DNA of 64,000 nucleotides, taken from the NCBI GenBank assembly GCA_002102555.1, contig MCFL01000026.1:1-64000 (forward strand), read 5' to 3'. The position numbers and the translations under genes are program-made. This document shows, in pieces, positions 33,791 through 49,459 of the stretch. The notes below the pieces were generated by a model. That model saw nothing but the letters and a program-made list of their open reading frames with translations, was not told where the DNA came from and did no database searches. Positions within the stretch are counted from its first letter, which is position 1. Every line of letters begins with the position of its first letter. Source of the stretch: Catenaria anguillulae PL171. Lineage: Eukaryota > Blastocladiomycota > Blastocladiomycetes > Blastocladiales > Catenariaceae.

Positions 33791-33919
33791 AAGGCTAAAG
33801 CAATTCATCAACCGTGAACTTACGACTTCGTAGCCGCAACGTGCCAACTTGACTCATCCAATCCTCTCATCAAGACGCCGCTCAAGTTATTCTGCACGAC
33901 CAACCCTCCCTTGACCAAA

Positions 33920-34840
33920 ATGACCTCAACCACCGCCGTCCCAGCCCTCATTCGTACCGCGGCCCGCGCGGTTCTCGCCAAGGAGCAAGCCGAAGGCGTT
34001 GGTGCGCGCGTGCGCCGTTCCATTGGAACCCACTCGCTGCGCAACTTTGATCCATTCCTCATGCTGGACGAGTTTCACGTAGCACCGCCCGCGGGCTTCT
34101 CGGACCACCCGCACCGCGGCTTCGAAACCGTCACTTACATGCTCAAGGGCGAGTTTGAGCACGAGGACTTTGCGGGCCATCGCGGCCGGATTGCCGCGGG
34201 CGATCTTCAATGGATGACGGCGGGCCGCGGCATTGTGCACGCCGAAGTGCCCGTGGCCGACGAGAATGCCGGATTGCAGTTGTGGGTCAATTTGCCAGGC
34301 AAGGACAAGATGATGGAACCAAGGTACCAAGAGCTGCGTGGGGCAGAGTTGCCCACAGTGACCCCGGCCGACGGCGTGTCGATCAAGCTGATTGCCGGCG
34401 AGGCGTTTGGCGCTTCGGCAAAGGTGCACACCCTGACGCCCATTTGCTACTTTGACGTGACCATGGGCGCAGATGCAAAGGTCAACTTGCCCGTTCCCAG
34501 CGGATTCAACGTGTTTTTGTACATTCTCGAGGGCAGCTTGTCGGTTGGCGGCAACTTGCTTGCCGCGCGGCAGCACGAGTGTGTCGTGTTGGATCCCGTC
34601 ACTCCCGGCAACGACAACCCCAAGTCCGAAGTGCCCATTGTGGCTAGTCCTTCGGGTTCAAGATTTGTGTTTATTGGCGGCGAGCCCATTGGCGAGCAAA
34701 TTTACCAGCATGGGCCGTTTGTTATGAACTCGGCAGAGGAGATTCGCCAGGCCATGGTGGATTATCATGCGGGCAAGAATGGATTCGAGCGCGCCCCAGA
34801 GTTCCGCAGCGAGATTTCGTCAAGGGTCGCAAGGTGGTGA
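33920..34840 (+). CDS. Pirin family protein
   Basis: Bicupin, 306 residues, intronless, ATG at 33920. The metal-binding first cupin is intact: FSDHPHRGFETVTYMLKGEF gives two His, and MTAGRGIVHAE gives the third His and Glu. RSIGTHSLRNFDPFLMLDEF is the family's N-terminal signature. The second cupin (FNVFLYILEGSLSVGG) lacks metal ligands, as in other pirins. Pirins are nuclear Fe-dependent coregulators in animals and quercetin dioxygenases in some microbes; which role applies here is unknown. No frame breaks. Confidence 0.9.
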   Translation: MTSTTAVPALIRTAARAVLAKEQAEGVGARVRRSIGTHSLRNFDPFLMLDEFHVAPPAGFSDHPHRGFETVTYMLKGEFEHEDFAGHRGRIAAGDLQWMTAGRGIVHAEVPVADENAGLQLWVNLPGKDKMMEPRYQELRGAELPTVTPADGVSIKLIAGEAFGASAKVHTLTPICYFDVTMGADAKVNLPVPSGFNVFLYILEGSLSVGGNLLAARQHECVVLDPVTPGNDNPKSEVPIVASPSGSRFVFIGGEPIGEQIYQHGPFVMNSAEEIRQAMVDYHAGKNGFERAPEFRSEISSRVARW

Positions 34841-35098
34841 AGCTAGTTTGCTGTTGTGCTCTCCAAGTCATTTGTAAATACACAAGTTTGTCTGATCCAT
34901 GATTTGATTTCGTTTCCATTCAAGATATATGACCTCGCTTGTTCCTATTTACCTTGGCCTGTTCTTGTCGTGAGTGAGCCAGTGACCAAAGCAGATGATA
35001 TGTATTTCGCACTGCAGTGACGAAAACTGCGAACAAGAACGCAGGACATGTACAGTAACTTGAAGACGAAACGAGCACCACTGACTCTCACCAGACAC

Positions 35099-37080
35099 TC
35101 ATCTCCTCTCAAAGCACAGTTCGACCTTTTTAGCCTTTGCTGTGATCGTAAACTCGATCGGCGGCCGTTCCCTCATCTTGAGCTCGGACCCGGCGGGAAT
35201 CGTCATCTTATACCTGCGCACCAGCCGACTCGTGAGCATGCGCACAGTCATGAGCGCCATCTGCTTTCCGATACACGCCCTCGGCCCGCCCAAGAAGGGC
35301 ATGAACTGGTACGGGTGGAGGACGCGCACATTGGGCGTGGATAGATCCACGCTCGTCACGTCCGAGGTCTGTGCGTAGTTGGCCCAGCGGTCGGGCCGGA
35401 ACTGTTCTGCATCGTCGCCCCACACGGCTGGGTTGAGGTGAATGGCTTGCTTTATTGATTTCATGCGGCGGGCAATCAAGTTAGCCTCATTCCATCCAGT
35501 CACCGGAAAACAGGCGGTAAACGTACGATGGGAATAAATAATACGGTATCCTTTGCCAACTGCAACACGCGCCCATCATTCATATCCAAGTCCATGTCTG
35601 CCGCGGCCGTCCGCAGCGTCATGTACGCTGGCGAGTGCAGGCGCAGCGACTCGTTAATGACCCAGTTGAGGTACTGACACTTTGCCAAATCCTCGGCCGG
35701 ATCGTGCGCCTCGAGCGCCGCATGCAGCGCATCTTGCGTGTCGGGAAACTTTGCCAGGTAAAACGCAATCATACCGAGCAGGTTGGACGAGGTTTCGTGG
35801 CCGGCAAGCAAAAACGTAAGCAGCTCGTCGCGGACCGCAGTGATGGTGAACCCAGAGTCCTTTTGCGACTCTTGGAGCAACTTTTCGACCAGCGCAGAGG
35901 ACAAGAGCTCGCCCTGGTCAGATGACGAGGGCGCGGGCGAAGTAGCAGGTTGTTTCGACATGGATTGCGCGAGCATGGCGTCGATCCGGTTCCACACCGT
36001 CTTTTGCGCCTGAGCAAGACGAGTGTTGGCTGGAACAGGAATGTGCGCGAGGAATGGGAACACATCCTTGGCCACGTTCCATGAGGAGAATTCAAACACC
36101 TTGACGAGCACCGAGTAGGCTGCGTTGAGAGGAGACGGGTTTGGACCAAGGGCCGCAAAGTCGGTGGCGAGCATGGAACGCCCAATGACATTGAGAGTAG
36201 CGGCAGTTGCGAGCTTTTGAAAGTCGGCAGGCGAGCCGCAGGTTTGGTCGAGGATGAATTCGAGCTCATCGAAGGCGTGGCTCATGATTGGAGCAAGGCT
36301 GTACACAGGACAGGCCAATGTCAGCACATTGAGAATTGCTTCATATCTGTCGGGAATGAACGTCGCCTCGTACTGTTTCAACAACTTCAAGTTGAAGATC
36401 GGATTGAGTACGCGGCGATGGAATCGATGCTCGTCGCCCTGTGAAAGCAAGAAGTCAGAGGTCAGAGCGAATCTGCAATGTGCCACCATGTTGCGGAATG
36501 CAAGCACCTCTACCACAAGCAGCCCGTGGTTGCCTGCCATGACCGAGATCCCCCGCGACACCTCCTCAAACTTCAGAAACTGGTACGACCTCGCGGAAAA
36601 CACGGCATACAGAGCTTTTGGGTCGGCCACAGTGACGCGCGGTACGCCAAACATGTCAAATGTCTGGTACACAGGGCCATACTTTTGAATGAGAGCTGCC
36701 TGATACCGCGGAATGTCGTCGGCATGCTGGATCAGGTCGCTGACGTGACCCGTGATCAATCGCTGAACGATGGTGGTGGGCGGGCCAGGAAGGCGGGACA
36801 CGGCGCCATCCTGGTCAATGATGGCGAGGCGCTTGGAGATCCGATAAGCCTTGTAATGCGTCACGGCAATTGACCCGATGCCGGCAATGGTTGGGACGAC
36901 CACGAAGGCGATCACTGCCAGGTTTTTGCGCAAGGTCGACAATGAATGGGCCGAGGCGGCGTTGCCGACTGACTGATGAAGTTGACGCCAAAGCCCAGCG
37001 AGTTGACTCGATAGCGCGACAGACGACGTTGACAAGTCGTCAGCCAATGTGCCGAGAAGGTGGGTGGATAGGACAGGCAT
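35099..37080 (-). CDS. Cytochrome P450 monooxygenase
   Basis: Exons 37080-36508, 36438-35527 and 35449-35099 give 611 residues, with all phases matching. A transmembrane anchor lies near residues 55-75 (LAVIAFVVVPTIAGIGSIAV), after an unusually long N-terminus, then the Pro-rich hinge SRLPGPP. The I-helix has LLAGHETSSN, the K-helix ESLRLHSP (ExxR), the PERF-type region EQFRPDRW, and the haem loop FMPFLGGPRACIGKQMAL with the Cys ligand. ER membrane location with a reductase partner is expected. The subfamily (CYP4/CYP52-like?) cannot be set by eye, and the substrate is unknown. Confidence 0.9.
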
Positions 37081-38008
37081 GATTGTTGTGTCGACTTTAA
37101 GTGTTCATGGACTGTTGAGAAACGCTCAAGGAGTCGTCAGCGCATTTTGATGGCTTTTGGACTAGAGGACGGCGGCCGAAAAGTGCCAAGACAACATTGC
37201 GGAAGCTGGTGAGGCTCGGCTGATCTGGGAATCATGCCGGCCGCCATTTGGTGATCTCCACAGCTCGATGTTGTACCGGCTAAAATTGAAGCGGTGATTT
37301 TTGATCCATTCGCGTTCAAACAGCCGAACGCGAGACATTTCAGTTTCAATCGCCCTGCCTGGCCATTTCTCCAGCATCTTCCCAAGACTGTCGCAGCGCC
37401 ATGAGCAGACCAGAGAGCAGAGTAGGCACCCCTTCCTATTGAAAATGACAGGCGAACTGTGGACGGGCCGGTGGGCTACGTGAGAGCCGGAATGAGAGGC
37501 CATGACATTGGAGGCTGCATGCTGTCGCCCACAACCATTTGAAAAATTGCAGTGATCGAGCCGTCGTGCATACCAGCCAGTGCTGGTGCTGGAAAGCCCG
37601 CGATGATCCAGCCGTCGTGCATTCTGTATTCATCAACTACGTACGTCCGCACCAAACGCCATAGAATTGTATCCGGGATCTGTAGCCACTGAGTTCAAGT
37701 TGCGCGATTCACACCGCATGTGCTGTCCAAAGCGCTCACAATGCAGATGCCCGTACCGAACTGCTAGTCCACGGGACACAAAGTTGTGCAGTGAAGCTGC
37801 TGTCTCGAAGGCACTAACGGAACCCGCACGAGGAAAACGTCCAGATCAGGGGGGAAATAATCGATAATGTACAGATGGTGCGGAAAAGAGACTGTTGCAT
37901 TTGGCGGGCAGGCAAAGACGAAAAAAGACTTGACAACCGTGACAAACACAAATGTCCCGTGTCGACTCGACGACGACACCCAAATTACAAGTAAACGTTG
38001 ATGTGCGC
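37081..38008. other. Intergenic region, 0.93 kb
   Basis: No recognised gene. It holds the P450 promoter and the 3' side of the eS27 gene. Confidence 0.45.
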
Positions 38009-38342
38009 TTATTGAGCCTTGGGGCGGAAGGACGAGCCTGTGGCGACGCAGCAGACATGGGTCACGGTCAGTATCCAGTTTCGCGACATCTCAGTGGTTC
38101 AGTACCGAATACGCACCCTCGGTCAAACGAGCCTTACCACCGGTGGGGGTGGCGAGCACCGACGAGCACGACGAGCACAAGACAACGGTCTGGGCGTGCG
38201 AGAAGACGGTGTTGATGGCAGAGCAGCCAGAGGCACCGCACTTGACGTCCATGAAGTACGAGTTGGGCGACTGCACCAAGCGCTTCAGCTTGTGCTTGCG
38301 CTTCTCGGACTCGAGCGAGGGGTTAAGGAGATCGACCGCGAG
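38009..38342 (-). CDS. RPS27: 40S ribosomal protein eS27 (first exon not resolved)
   Basis: Two exons are clear: 38342-38117 ([39 protein letters not shown]-type [24 protein letters not shown]) and 38037-38009 (SSFRPKAQ, stop). The four zinc-binding cysteines are present (VKC, GC, VLC, SSC-type), though with extra residues GASG in the first knuckle. As in other eukaryotes, an intron falls right after the start Met region: an acceptor CACGTAG precedes 38342 and a phase-0 exon with ATG should lie upstream, but I could not pick it. Confidence 0.88.
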
Positions 38343-39490
38343 CTACGTGTGCATGGAGAAACGAAGTTCAAGCGAGAGCAAGTGAGTGCATGCTTCGAGG
38401 AAAAGGAGGCGGCGGTTCGGCAGGTTTTGATGGTTCGGCCATGTTTCCGTCCGGCCCAGCATGTCGTGCAGAATGTTGAGAGCTCGCTTACGAGTCGCAC
38501 GGACGAGAACGTCAGTCGAGTGCCAATGTTTAGTGGGGCTGAAGATTCGGTTCGAGTGGTTGTGCCTGCGGTGGCCAATAAGCTATTGTCATGCAGCCTG
38601 ATGTTCTTTCGTGCCTAGTAGGTCGGAGTCGGTCGGTGATAATTGGACGGGAGTGCGCTGAAGTGCTGGCCGGCCGGAAACATGGCGTTTGCAAATGGGA
38701 TACATGTTACGAAATGCATGGGATATTTGATACTCACCGTCATTTTGATTGAGCTTCCTATCGGGTGAAAGAGGGCCTGGCTTTCTGTGGCGGTAACCGG
38801 CACGGTTCGCTTGTTCCTGGCACTGTGGCTGCTGAGCATGTGGATGCAAGTCTGAAGCATGGATCGGCGGCCCACGCGTCTTGCGCCGATCCTTCCTCTC
38901 TGTCGCGGCTCGTGACTGTGAGAGCTGTGAGAATAAATATATCTTCACTCCCGCCATATTTACAAACACAAACAGCATCGCTACCGGGCTTTCTGGTCGC
39001 CTGCTATCGTTCCCGCCGGCCACAAGCACCCATCCGTCCCGCGGCCCCTCGACTTTTTTCCTGTATGGCGCCACTTCTCATGGCTCGCGACTAGCCTCAT
39101 TGCCTATTGCTCATGGTATATCTCGCCTCACCCTTAGTGCCCTCGGTGTGCGCTCGACCTCCGTCGCCACATCGTGCGAATCGTCATTTCGTCTCACGCT
39201 CCGCCCACTCCAACCATTCCTGCGGCCGCACTTGCGAAATTGGTAACAACCCCTGGCAATACCAAAGCAAGCAACGCTCTGGTTCGCACGCACAGATTTG
39301 CATACGCTGCCAACAGCAATGAGGCTCCGCCTTTGCGTGACCTCAAGTCCTGCTTCAAGACCCTTTCCGTTTCGCTTGCCGACATTTACACGTCATTCGT
39401 CAGCCATCACCCATTGCCGTCCCTTGCCCTTTCATGGCCGCCTGGTACTTGGTCAGCGCATTCTTCACTCGCCTTCCTGGTCACGCTCCT
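38343..39490. other. Region upstream of eS27, 1.1 kb
   Basis: Must contain the eS27 first exon and promoter. A plus-strand frame at 39174-39554 is open but starts with GTG and shows no motif. Confidence 0.35.
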
Positions 39491-40916
39491 TTACGACCAA
39501 CCCAAAATTGGCGAGCAGACGCGAGCCATCGCTGTTTCTTCCCGCCTCAACTGAGCACAGTAGCAGATTAAACGCCGATGAGCAAGTGATGCGGTAGAGA
39601 GACTATGCAAGCACACAAATGTCAACTTGAATACACGACACATTGACCACAGGGCCAAGTGGCGCACTTGCAGCTGCTCCTCCAAGTATGACGACAAAAT
39701 GACGGCCACATCTTCCTCTGGAGCAATCGCCGTGAAGGCTTTCTTGACAGGGTTGATGGACAAGCAGAAAATGACAGCCATGGGATAATGGGCTGGTACG
39801 GCCGAGGTGACGGTGAGGTTGACAGCGTTGTCGCTACATTTACATGATCACAAAGTGTAAAATTTGCAACGGTGTAAGCAATGACCAATGTTCATGGTTG
39901 TGGGAAAAGTGTGAGATTGTTTAAGCAACGCATACTCCTTCTTGCCCTTGGCAGCCTTGATATTGATTATTGATCTCGTAGGCCTGCAGCATGTCGGCCA
40001 GCACAAGACCTTCCTCCCCAATGGTATTGGCAAAACGAGTTGTGAGCCCGCACTCATCTGTCACACAGCGACGCGCCGTGAATTTTGGTCGGGATATATT
40101 TGCGAATCTGAGGCGGCGCCACCTCCTCGTTGGCCGCGGAGCGCAGCGGCAAATGTGGGCGAGGTGTCGTCGGCGTCGGCCACCACAACCTTCCACTGGT
40201 AGTGGATGCGGGATGCGTCCATGACTTGGGCAAAGTCGGGCATGGCGGCAAAGTCGCCGCAGCGGCAAACACGGCCATGTGCGACGAGATTGGAAGGCAA
40301 GTCGGCATCACCTCACAGAACCGCTCGACATTGTGGGCCAGGATCGGGATCTGGTGCAGCGAGCCGGGGACCGAGCTACCCGTGAGGGCAGCCATGAGCG
40401 GGTCGGCAGACATGAGCGAGTTGTCGACATGCCGGAACACCTACAAAATTTGCAGTGAAGGCGGCCATGCCATTGAACTGGTCAATCCGCGCAAACTTCC
40501 CTTGCTGCAAAGGGTTCGGCTGGTGTGTTTGCGGCTTGGGTTCAGGTGCCATAGCGTGTAGTGTGTAGTGACACAGGCCCTCAGCTGTGGGAAATGGGGA
40601 CAGTGTCAGTCCAAAGTGTCTCAGGCGCCGCAGTCACAGCGAACCGGGTTTCCACGTACCCAACATGATGCTCGCGGTTCAAGGGCGAGCCGCAGCGCAG
40701 CTACTGGCAAAACGTGCGGGACAACAGGTTGGCCGCGATCGGTGACTGAGGTGACCAGTTGGAGGGGGTGGTACTTGGCCCAGGGCGTGCAAGAACGCGC
40801 CGGGATCGAGTGCGGAATGACTGGGCGACCAAAGGCGGAGCCAAGCTAGGTAGGCAGCGCGACGTCGAGTGTCCAGTGGACGGGACCGCGATTGAAGATG
40901 GACATGGACAAGGACA
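39491..40916 (-). CDS. Unrecognised multi-exon gene (frame breaks)
   Basis: Protein-like segments follow each other on the minus strand: MSLSMSIFNRGPVHWTLDVA from 40916, then FGRPVIPHSIPARSCTPWAK, a segment from 40440 with ADPLMAALTGSSVPG and AHNVERFCEVMP, SNLVAHGRVCRCGDF, IHYQWKVVVADADDTSPTF, PQIRKYIPTKIHGASLCDR, TRFANTIGEEGLVLADM, and after an intron (about 39931-39832) TVTSAVPAHYPMAVIFCLSI and APEEDVAVILSSYLEEQLQV. Third-position G/C bias is strong throughout, but the pieces lie in several frames, so exon borders are not resolved and indels are likely. I do not recognise the family. Confidence 0.4.
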
Positions 40917-41151
40917 TGATCGCTGAGTGATGTCGGACACCAACGGATGATCGGAGTCGACTTGCACTTCTTGGCGCAAAGCCCCGTCCTGAGTCAGGAG
41001 ACTGTGTCCTCCCATTAGGTAACGTTCCTGTTCTGGAAATTCGGTTGTATGTACAGACTCTCAATTCAAATTCATCAATTCTTCAAGTCAAGTACCCAAA
41101 CACACTCGATGCAATCTACTGATTCTCCAAGTACTCGCTGCATGCCATGAG

Positions 41152-44100
41152 ATGGCCACCCTCGATCAAGTCCGCAACTACTCGTCGGGCCTCACCGGCC
41201 TCGGCCTCCAGCTCCTCTTCACCACTCTCATGAGCGGCGCTTGCGTTGCCGGCTTTGTCTACTTTCGCCACAGGCCAAACTACCGCCACATGTACCGCGG
41301 CCGATCCCAGAGCACCCTGCCCGCCGCACGCTGCTGCCACCCGTCCAATCCGTCTTCAGATGCCACAACAAAGGAACCAGACCCTTGGCTGTTTCCTCCA
41401 CACCGATTTGTCGACCTTGTCAAGCAAGTCTATGCTGCCCCCGAGGACTACATTGTCCACCACCTGGGCCTCGACGCGGCCATGTTCCTGCGCTTCAACC
41501 GCATGTGCATCCACGCCTGTGCCATCCTCGCTTGTACCGTCGCCATTGTCCTGCTACCTGTCCACGTCTCCTTTACCGGCTCGGGACCTCCCAACTCAAC
41601 TTCCTCTGCATCTCCATTCCCCAACGCCACACCAAACCCTACGGCTGGCAATAGAACCACCGCACCATTCCCTTCACCACCCCTCAATCCACCCAACAAC
41701 AACAACAACAACAATGCAACCGATACCAATGGCAAAATTCCACTATCCATGATTGGCGCCATCGAAACCTACTCCATCCTCAACCTTCCGCCTGCCAACA
41801 ATGTTTGGTACATGCACGTCATCTTTGCCTTCCTCATTACGGCCGTCGTCTTGCTCCTCATCTACCACAACTACACATTCTACGTTGACGCCCTCCACGA
41901 AGCGCTTCTGCGGCAAGCTGCCAACGACGAGATCCACTTGCGGACCGTGCTTGTCAAGGGCATTCCGCCACAGCTCCGTTCCGAAGAGCGGCTGCATGCC
42001 TACTTTTCATCGTTGCATTTGGGCACGGTCGAAAGCGTTGTCATGAGCCGAAGGTTTGGCAAATTAGAGGAGCGCATTGACAAGTGCGCTGGCTATTTAA
42101 GGCAGTTAGAAATTGCGCATTTGGATTTGGCAAAGGTCTATTACAAGGACCGAATCGAGACACATGCCCTTCCTGTGCGTTTGTCTTGCAGGCCGTTGAC
42201 AAGTGCAAGGACGCATGGGCGTGGATTAGTCGACACTTGCTATTGTTGACATCGGCCATGTGGACCAAACTGCCATTCACCACTGCTGCACCTGCCACTG
42301 CCGACAGACCCGAGACTGTCGCTTCTCGCCACCGACACCGCCGGCGACATGGCCGGCCCTCGCCTCACCGACACGCTGGCACTACCACAACCGTCACACC
42401 CACGGGCTCGACCGACGCACTCAACGCATCCTCGACCGATCCAAACTCGCAACCGCCTCCGCGCCGCCGGCGCTCGGGCCGGCGTACGTCCCCGAATCGT
42501 CGCACGCGAACATTCATGCTCGCCGATCGGTACGCGCTCAATGCTGGCGCGGGGCTTTTTTCCACGTCCAACGACGAAGACGACGGCAATGGCGATGGTA
42601 GCGCAGACCGCGCATCGCTTTCGTCCGAAGATTCGGACCAGGACCCGATTGTTCCACCCGAGTGCTTGTCGCATCCTACCAGCGCTGCAAATTCCGTGTA
42701 CGAAGGGATTCACCATGGAGACTTGGGTCAGGTCGACAGCAACCTGACCATCTCGTCAACGAGCGGTGGAGCAGTTGGCTTGGCTGCCAACTTGCGTCGA
42801 TACGCGCTTGCACCGCCAACCGCGGGCCAGCGCATCTCGTACCTGACCCCAGAGTCAGCGGCCGCTTCCGGCGGCGCCGGCGTCGGGAATGGTGGCAGCG
42901 GCTTGTTTGGTAGCGGAATCACAGCGTCCCCGACACATTCGCCTCGCGGATCCATTGATGGATCCACCATCCACCCGACACCCATTCCACACCCGGAACC
43001 GCTGTCGGCAATCCACGTTGAATCCGAATCCAACTACCCATCCCTCCCGCACCACCGCACCTCGCTCACCTGGTCGCGGCTCCTCCACCCGGCCAACCGT
43101 CCGTTAATCGACTCGCTTCAGCCCACACATGTGACGCCGACGGGCAAGCAAGTGCGTACCATCGACTATGCATACCGCAAACTACTCTTCCACCAGTTTC
43201 GCCTCGGTTACGCCCGCGACATGGCCCGTGTCCGCGACAGGTACAAGAGCAATCCAATGGCGTTTGTCACGTTCCGATCACCCGTTTCCGCAGCCATTTG
43301 CGCGCAAACGCTCGTGACGTTGAGTCCAACGACCCGGGTTGTCATGGCGCCCGAGCCCAGGGACGTGATTTGGAGCTCGGCGTTTGCGTGGTCAGACTCC
43401 GGCAAGCGCAACATGGCCAAGCTCGTGACAAATGGCGCCGTTGCGTTTCTCATCTTCATGTGGATTGTGCCTATTTCGCTCGTGGTGGCCCTGGCCAATT
43501 TGGAGCAGATTGTGGCCGTGATTCCGTTTCTGAAACCGGTGTTGGACCAGAACGAGCTCATTCAGCAGTTTTTGACATCGGTGTTGCCCTCCATGGTGGC
43601 GACCTTGTTCAATGTGCTGTTCCCATACGTGCTCATGGCACTCGTTAGTTTGCAAGGGTTGTACACGAGGTCCAGGTTTGATGAGGCGTTGACAACAAAA
43701 TACTACTCGTTCTTGTTTATCAATCAGCTCGTGTTTTTCGGTACGCTCCTCCTATGACTCTCCACTCTATGTCATCATTTGGGCCTGCACTGACCGTCGC
43801 TCTTGTAGTCATTGGGCAAACCGTCATCACCACGACACTCAACCTGTTCTTCTTTATCCCAATCGAGATTCCGGGCTTTTTGCGCGGCGATCAGTCGGAC
43901 CCGTCGCTGAGCAACGTGGTCTTACTAGTTGCCCGTTCCATCCCCAAAGGCGCACGCTTCTTCCTCGGATACACATTATACCAAGCTGTTCTTGTACGTA
44001 GGCATCTTTTCTCGCACCCGATCGACCCTCTTCGCTCCATCAGTTAACCTTGTGAATTTTTTTTAGCACGCGTGTGAACTACTGCAAATCAACTGGCGGC

Positions 44101-45704
44101 TGCCCATCACCTTTTATCAATCCCTGCGCCTCCTCTCACCCACGCCACGCGACCTGCACCGCGCCCGCCAGCCCTGGAACTTTTACTTCTTCTACTACTG
44201 GCCGGGCAACATCCTGATTCTCAACATTGCCATCATCTACTCGCTCATCCATCCGCTCATCCTGCCGATCGCCCTGCTCTACTTTGCCTTTGGGTTTCTC
44301 GTCTTCAAACACCAGCTGCTCTACTGCTACGTGCCTGCATACGAGACGCACGGCCGGCTGTTTCACCGCGCAGTCGAGTGGACGCTGTTTGGGCTCGTCT
44401 TGTTTCAAGTCACCATGATTGGGCTCTTGGCCATCAACACCATTTATTGGGGTGCCGGCGCGTTGGTACCGGCGGTGGCGGCGACGGTCGCGTTCAGGTG
44501 GCATGTCAGGCACGCCATTGTGCCGCGGTGCAAGCATGTACCTGTGGAGGCGCTCGTCAGGCAGCATGAGGAGCGCAGGAGGCGCAGGAGGACGAGGCAG
44601 AGTGAGGGTCATGATGCAGATGGGCCAGCCAATGATCACGCACACCCGTCGTCGTCGGCGGCGGGGGTGACAGAGGGCGCTGCACCAAGCAGGGCGAGCA
44701 TGACGCACGGCTCGCATTTGCTCGGGTTGTTTACGCCGCAGCCGTCGGTCGGCGACCTGCGTTCCGAGTACATGGCAGGCATGGCGCACACGCTTGTAGA
44801 CAAGCGCGCATCCACCGAGCCAGGCGCAACCGTGGGTGCAGGCGTGTGGCCGTCGCCGGCAGAGTCGGATTCGTCAACGCAGGACGCATTGGCAAAGTTG
44901 CAAGGTGGCGCCAAGCACAATGAAAAGCACATGAGTGGTAGCGGCGAAATGATTCCCATGGTCGACATTGCCAAGGCGCAGCAGGAGCACCGCAAGTCCG
45001 GGACGCCCGCCAGCGCGTCCACATCCTCGTCGTCGTCGCCCGGCGCCATTGGTGATTTACCAACAAGTCCCAATCAGCATCTCGCCAGGCTGTCTCAGTC
45101 AGCACCTGGCGCCATGGCCATGTATTCTCTCCCCACCATTCGCGAACCGTCATCAGGCTCTGCTCACGCTCCCATCCCTCTGGGCGATCCCGCCACCTCG
45201 GTTGCTCCCTCGATCCACTCGACCGTCGCGTGCATGGACCGCACACACTGCCACGACGACAATGAGCAAGTCGACCCAGCGCCTCAAACCTACTATCCGC
45301 CGTGCCTGTGGGCGTCGCTTCCGTCGGCCATGTGGCTGCCCGTGGACCCAATCAAGAAATCCGCATTCGATTTGGACACGTGCGTGCACGTTGCAGATGT
45401 GTGCTTGTCGAGCGCGGTGGTCGTCGAGACGGATCAGATTGTCGAGGGGAGTATGGGGCGGCCGTTGGCGGGACCCGTGGACGTGGCTGTTGCGCGGCCG
45501 GCAGACGTAGTTGTGGCCATGGAGCATGATGATGACGCTGGGACAGACCGAGGTGGTGTTGCGCGAAAGCAAAGGAGGGAGAGTCGCAGGGGAAGTGCCT
45601 CGTTGCCGTTGACCTTGCATCAAGGCGATTTTGGCGGGTCATTAGAACGGGTCGGGTCGGCAGAATCGTCGGCGTCGGATGCGTCGCTTGTGCCGCATGA
45701 GTGA
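41152..45704 (+). CDS. CSC1/OSCA/TMEM63-type calcium-permeable osmosensitive channel
   Basis: Exons 41152-42174, 42192-43740, 43809-43993 and 44067-45704, about 1,460 residues, large for the family. N-terminal TM helix (LGLQLLFTTLMSGACVAGFV), TM2 near MCIHACAILACTVAIVLL, an Asn-rich loop, and TM3 (HVIFAFLITAVVLLLIYHNY). A long cytosolic loop follows with RTVLVKGIPPQLRSEERL, the family's RRM-like start, then about 330 low-complexity residues, then AFVTFRSPVSAAICAQTL and PEPRDVIWSSAFAW. The channel core follows: LIFMWIVPISLVVALANLEQ, SVLPSMVATLFNVLFPYVLM, FFFIPIEIPGF, and NFYFFYYWPGNILILNIAII. The C-terminal 400 residues are Ser/His-rich and cytosolic. Exons 1 and 2 are joined by a 17-base GT-AG gap that may be an indel rather than an intron. 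Confidence 0.88.
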
Positions 45705-46502
45705 GGATCAGGGTGGGTGGCGCGCTAGAGATTCATCTTGATGATATTGACAGTTTCCCTTGATACATATACCCTGGTATCCATTTATGACTGTTGTTTC
45801 TCTTTTTGATTTGTTCCTCATGTTAAGCGTTGTATGATGGTTTCTTCCTTGTATCATTGCTGCATGCATTTCGATTTCTCCTTGCTTCATCGGCGTTCAC
45901 TTGCCACCGTTCACAGCTGTTGAACGATGATTCCGATGATTCCGTGCGGGCAGGTTAGTTCACAGCGGTTGTCCGCATCGTTCTCTTTCCCCGTCCCGTC
46001 ATCCTCGTCGTGACGCGTTCCTTGTCACCATCTGCATGGAAGGTACGTCAAGGCCGAGAAGCGTGGTTCCGAACAGCGGTTGCCGCACGCCGCATGGGGT
46101 GTTCAATCCACGGCTGTGGATGTGCTTGTCTGAAGTGGGAGATAATGAGAGAAGACTGGCCAGCGCTTCAAAGATCGGATGGTCTCTCGTTCAGTTTCGA
46201 TTCGCCTATTCATTCATTATCGTTCGAACAGGATAACAACGTCAGCTGTAAGTATCAAGCTCGACTTTGACCACACTTTGGCACTTGATGCAAGCTGTAC
46301 ACCAAGCACAATATCACAACTTGGCCCTTCGATTCGTACCTACCCACCATTGGCGAATAGCCCCTTGCTCGAGGCAACACGACAAGTCAACCCTGCTAGC
46401 CAACTGGAGGCAATCCAGTTGTCGTATTCGACTTTCAGCATCCACAGTCACCAGTGACCATTTCCTTCTGGTAAAGCCAATATCCTTTGCACTGCCATCG
46501 CC
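45705..46502. other. Intergenic region upstream of the kinase-EEP gene
   Basis: About 800 bases with no recognised gene; contains the promoter and 5' leader of the fusion gene. Confidence 0.45.

Positions 46503-49459
<2,957 letters not shown>

Noticed and set aside
38019-38618. 199-codon plus-strand frame
   Set aside because: Antisense to ribosomal protein eS27, which is unmistakable on the minus strand.
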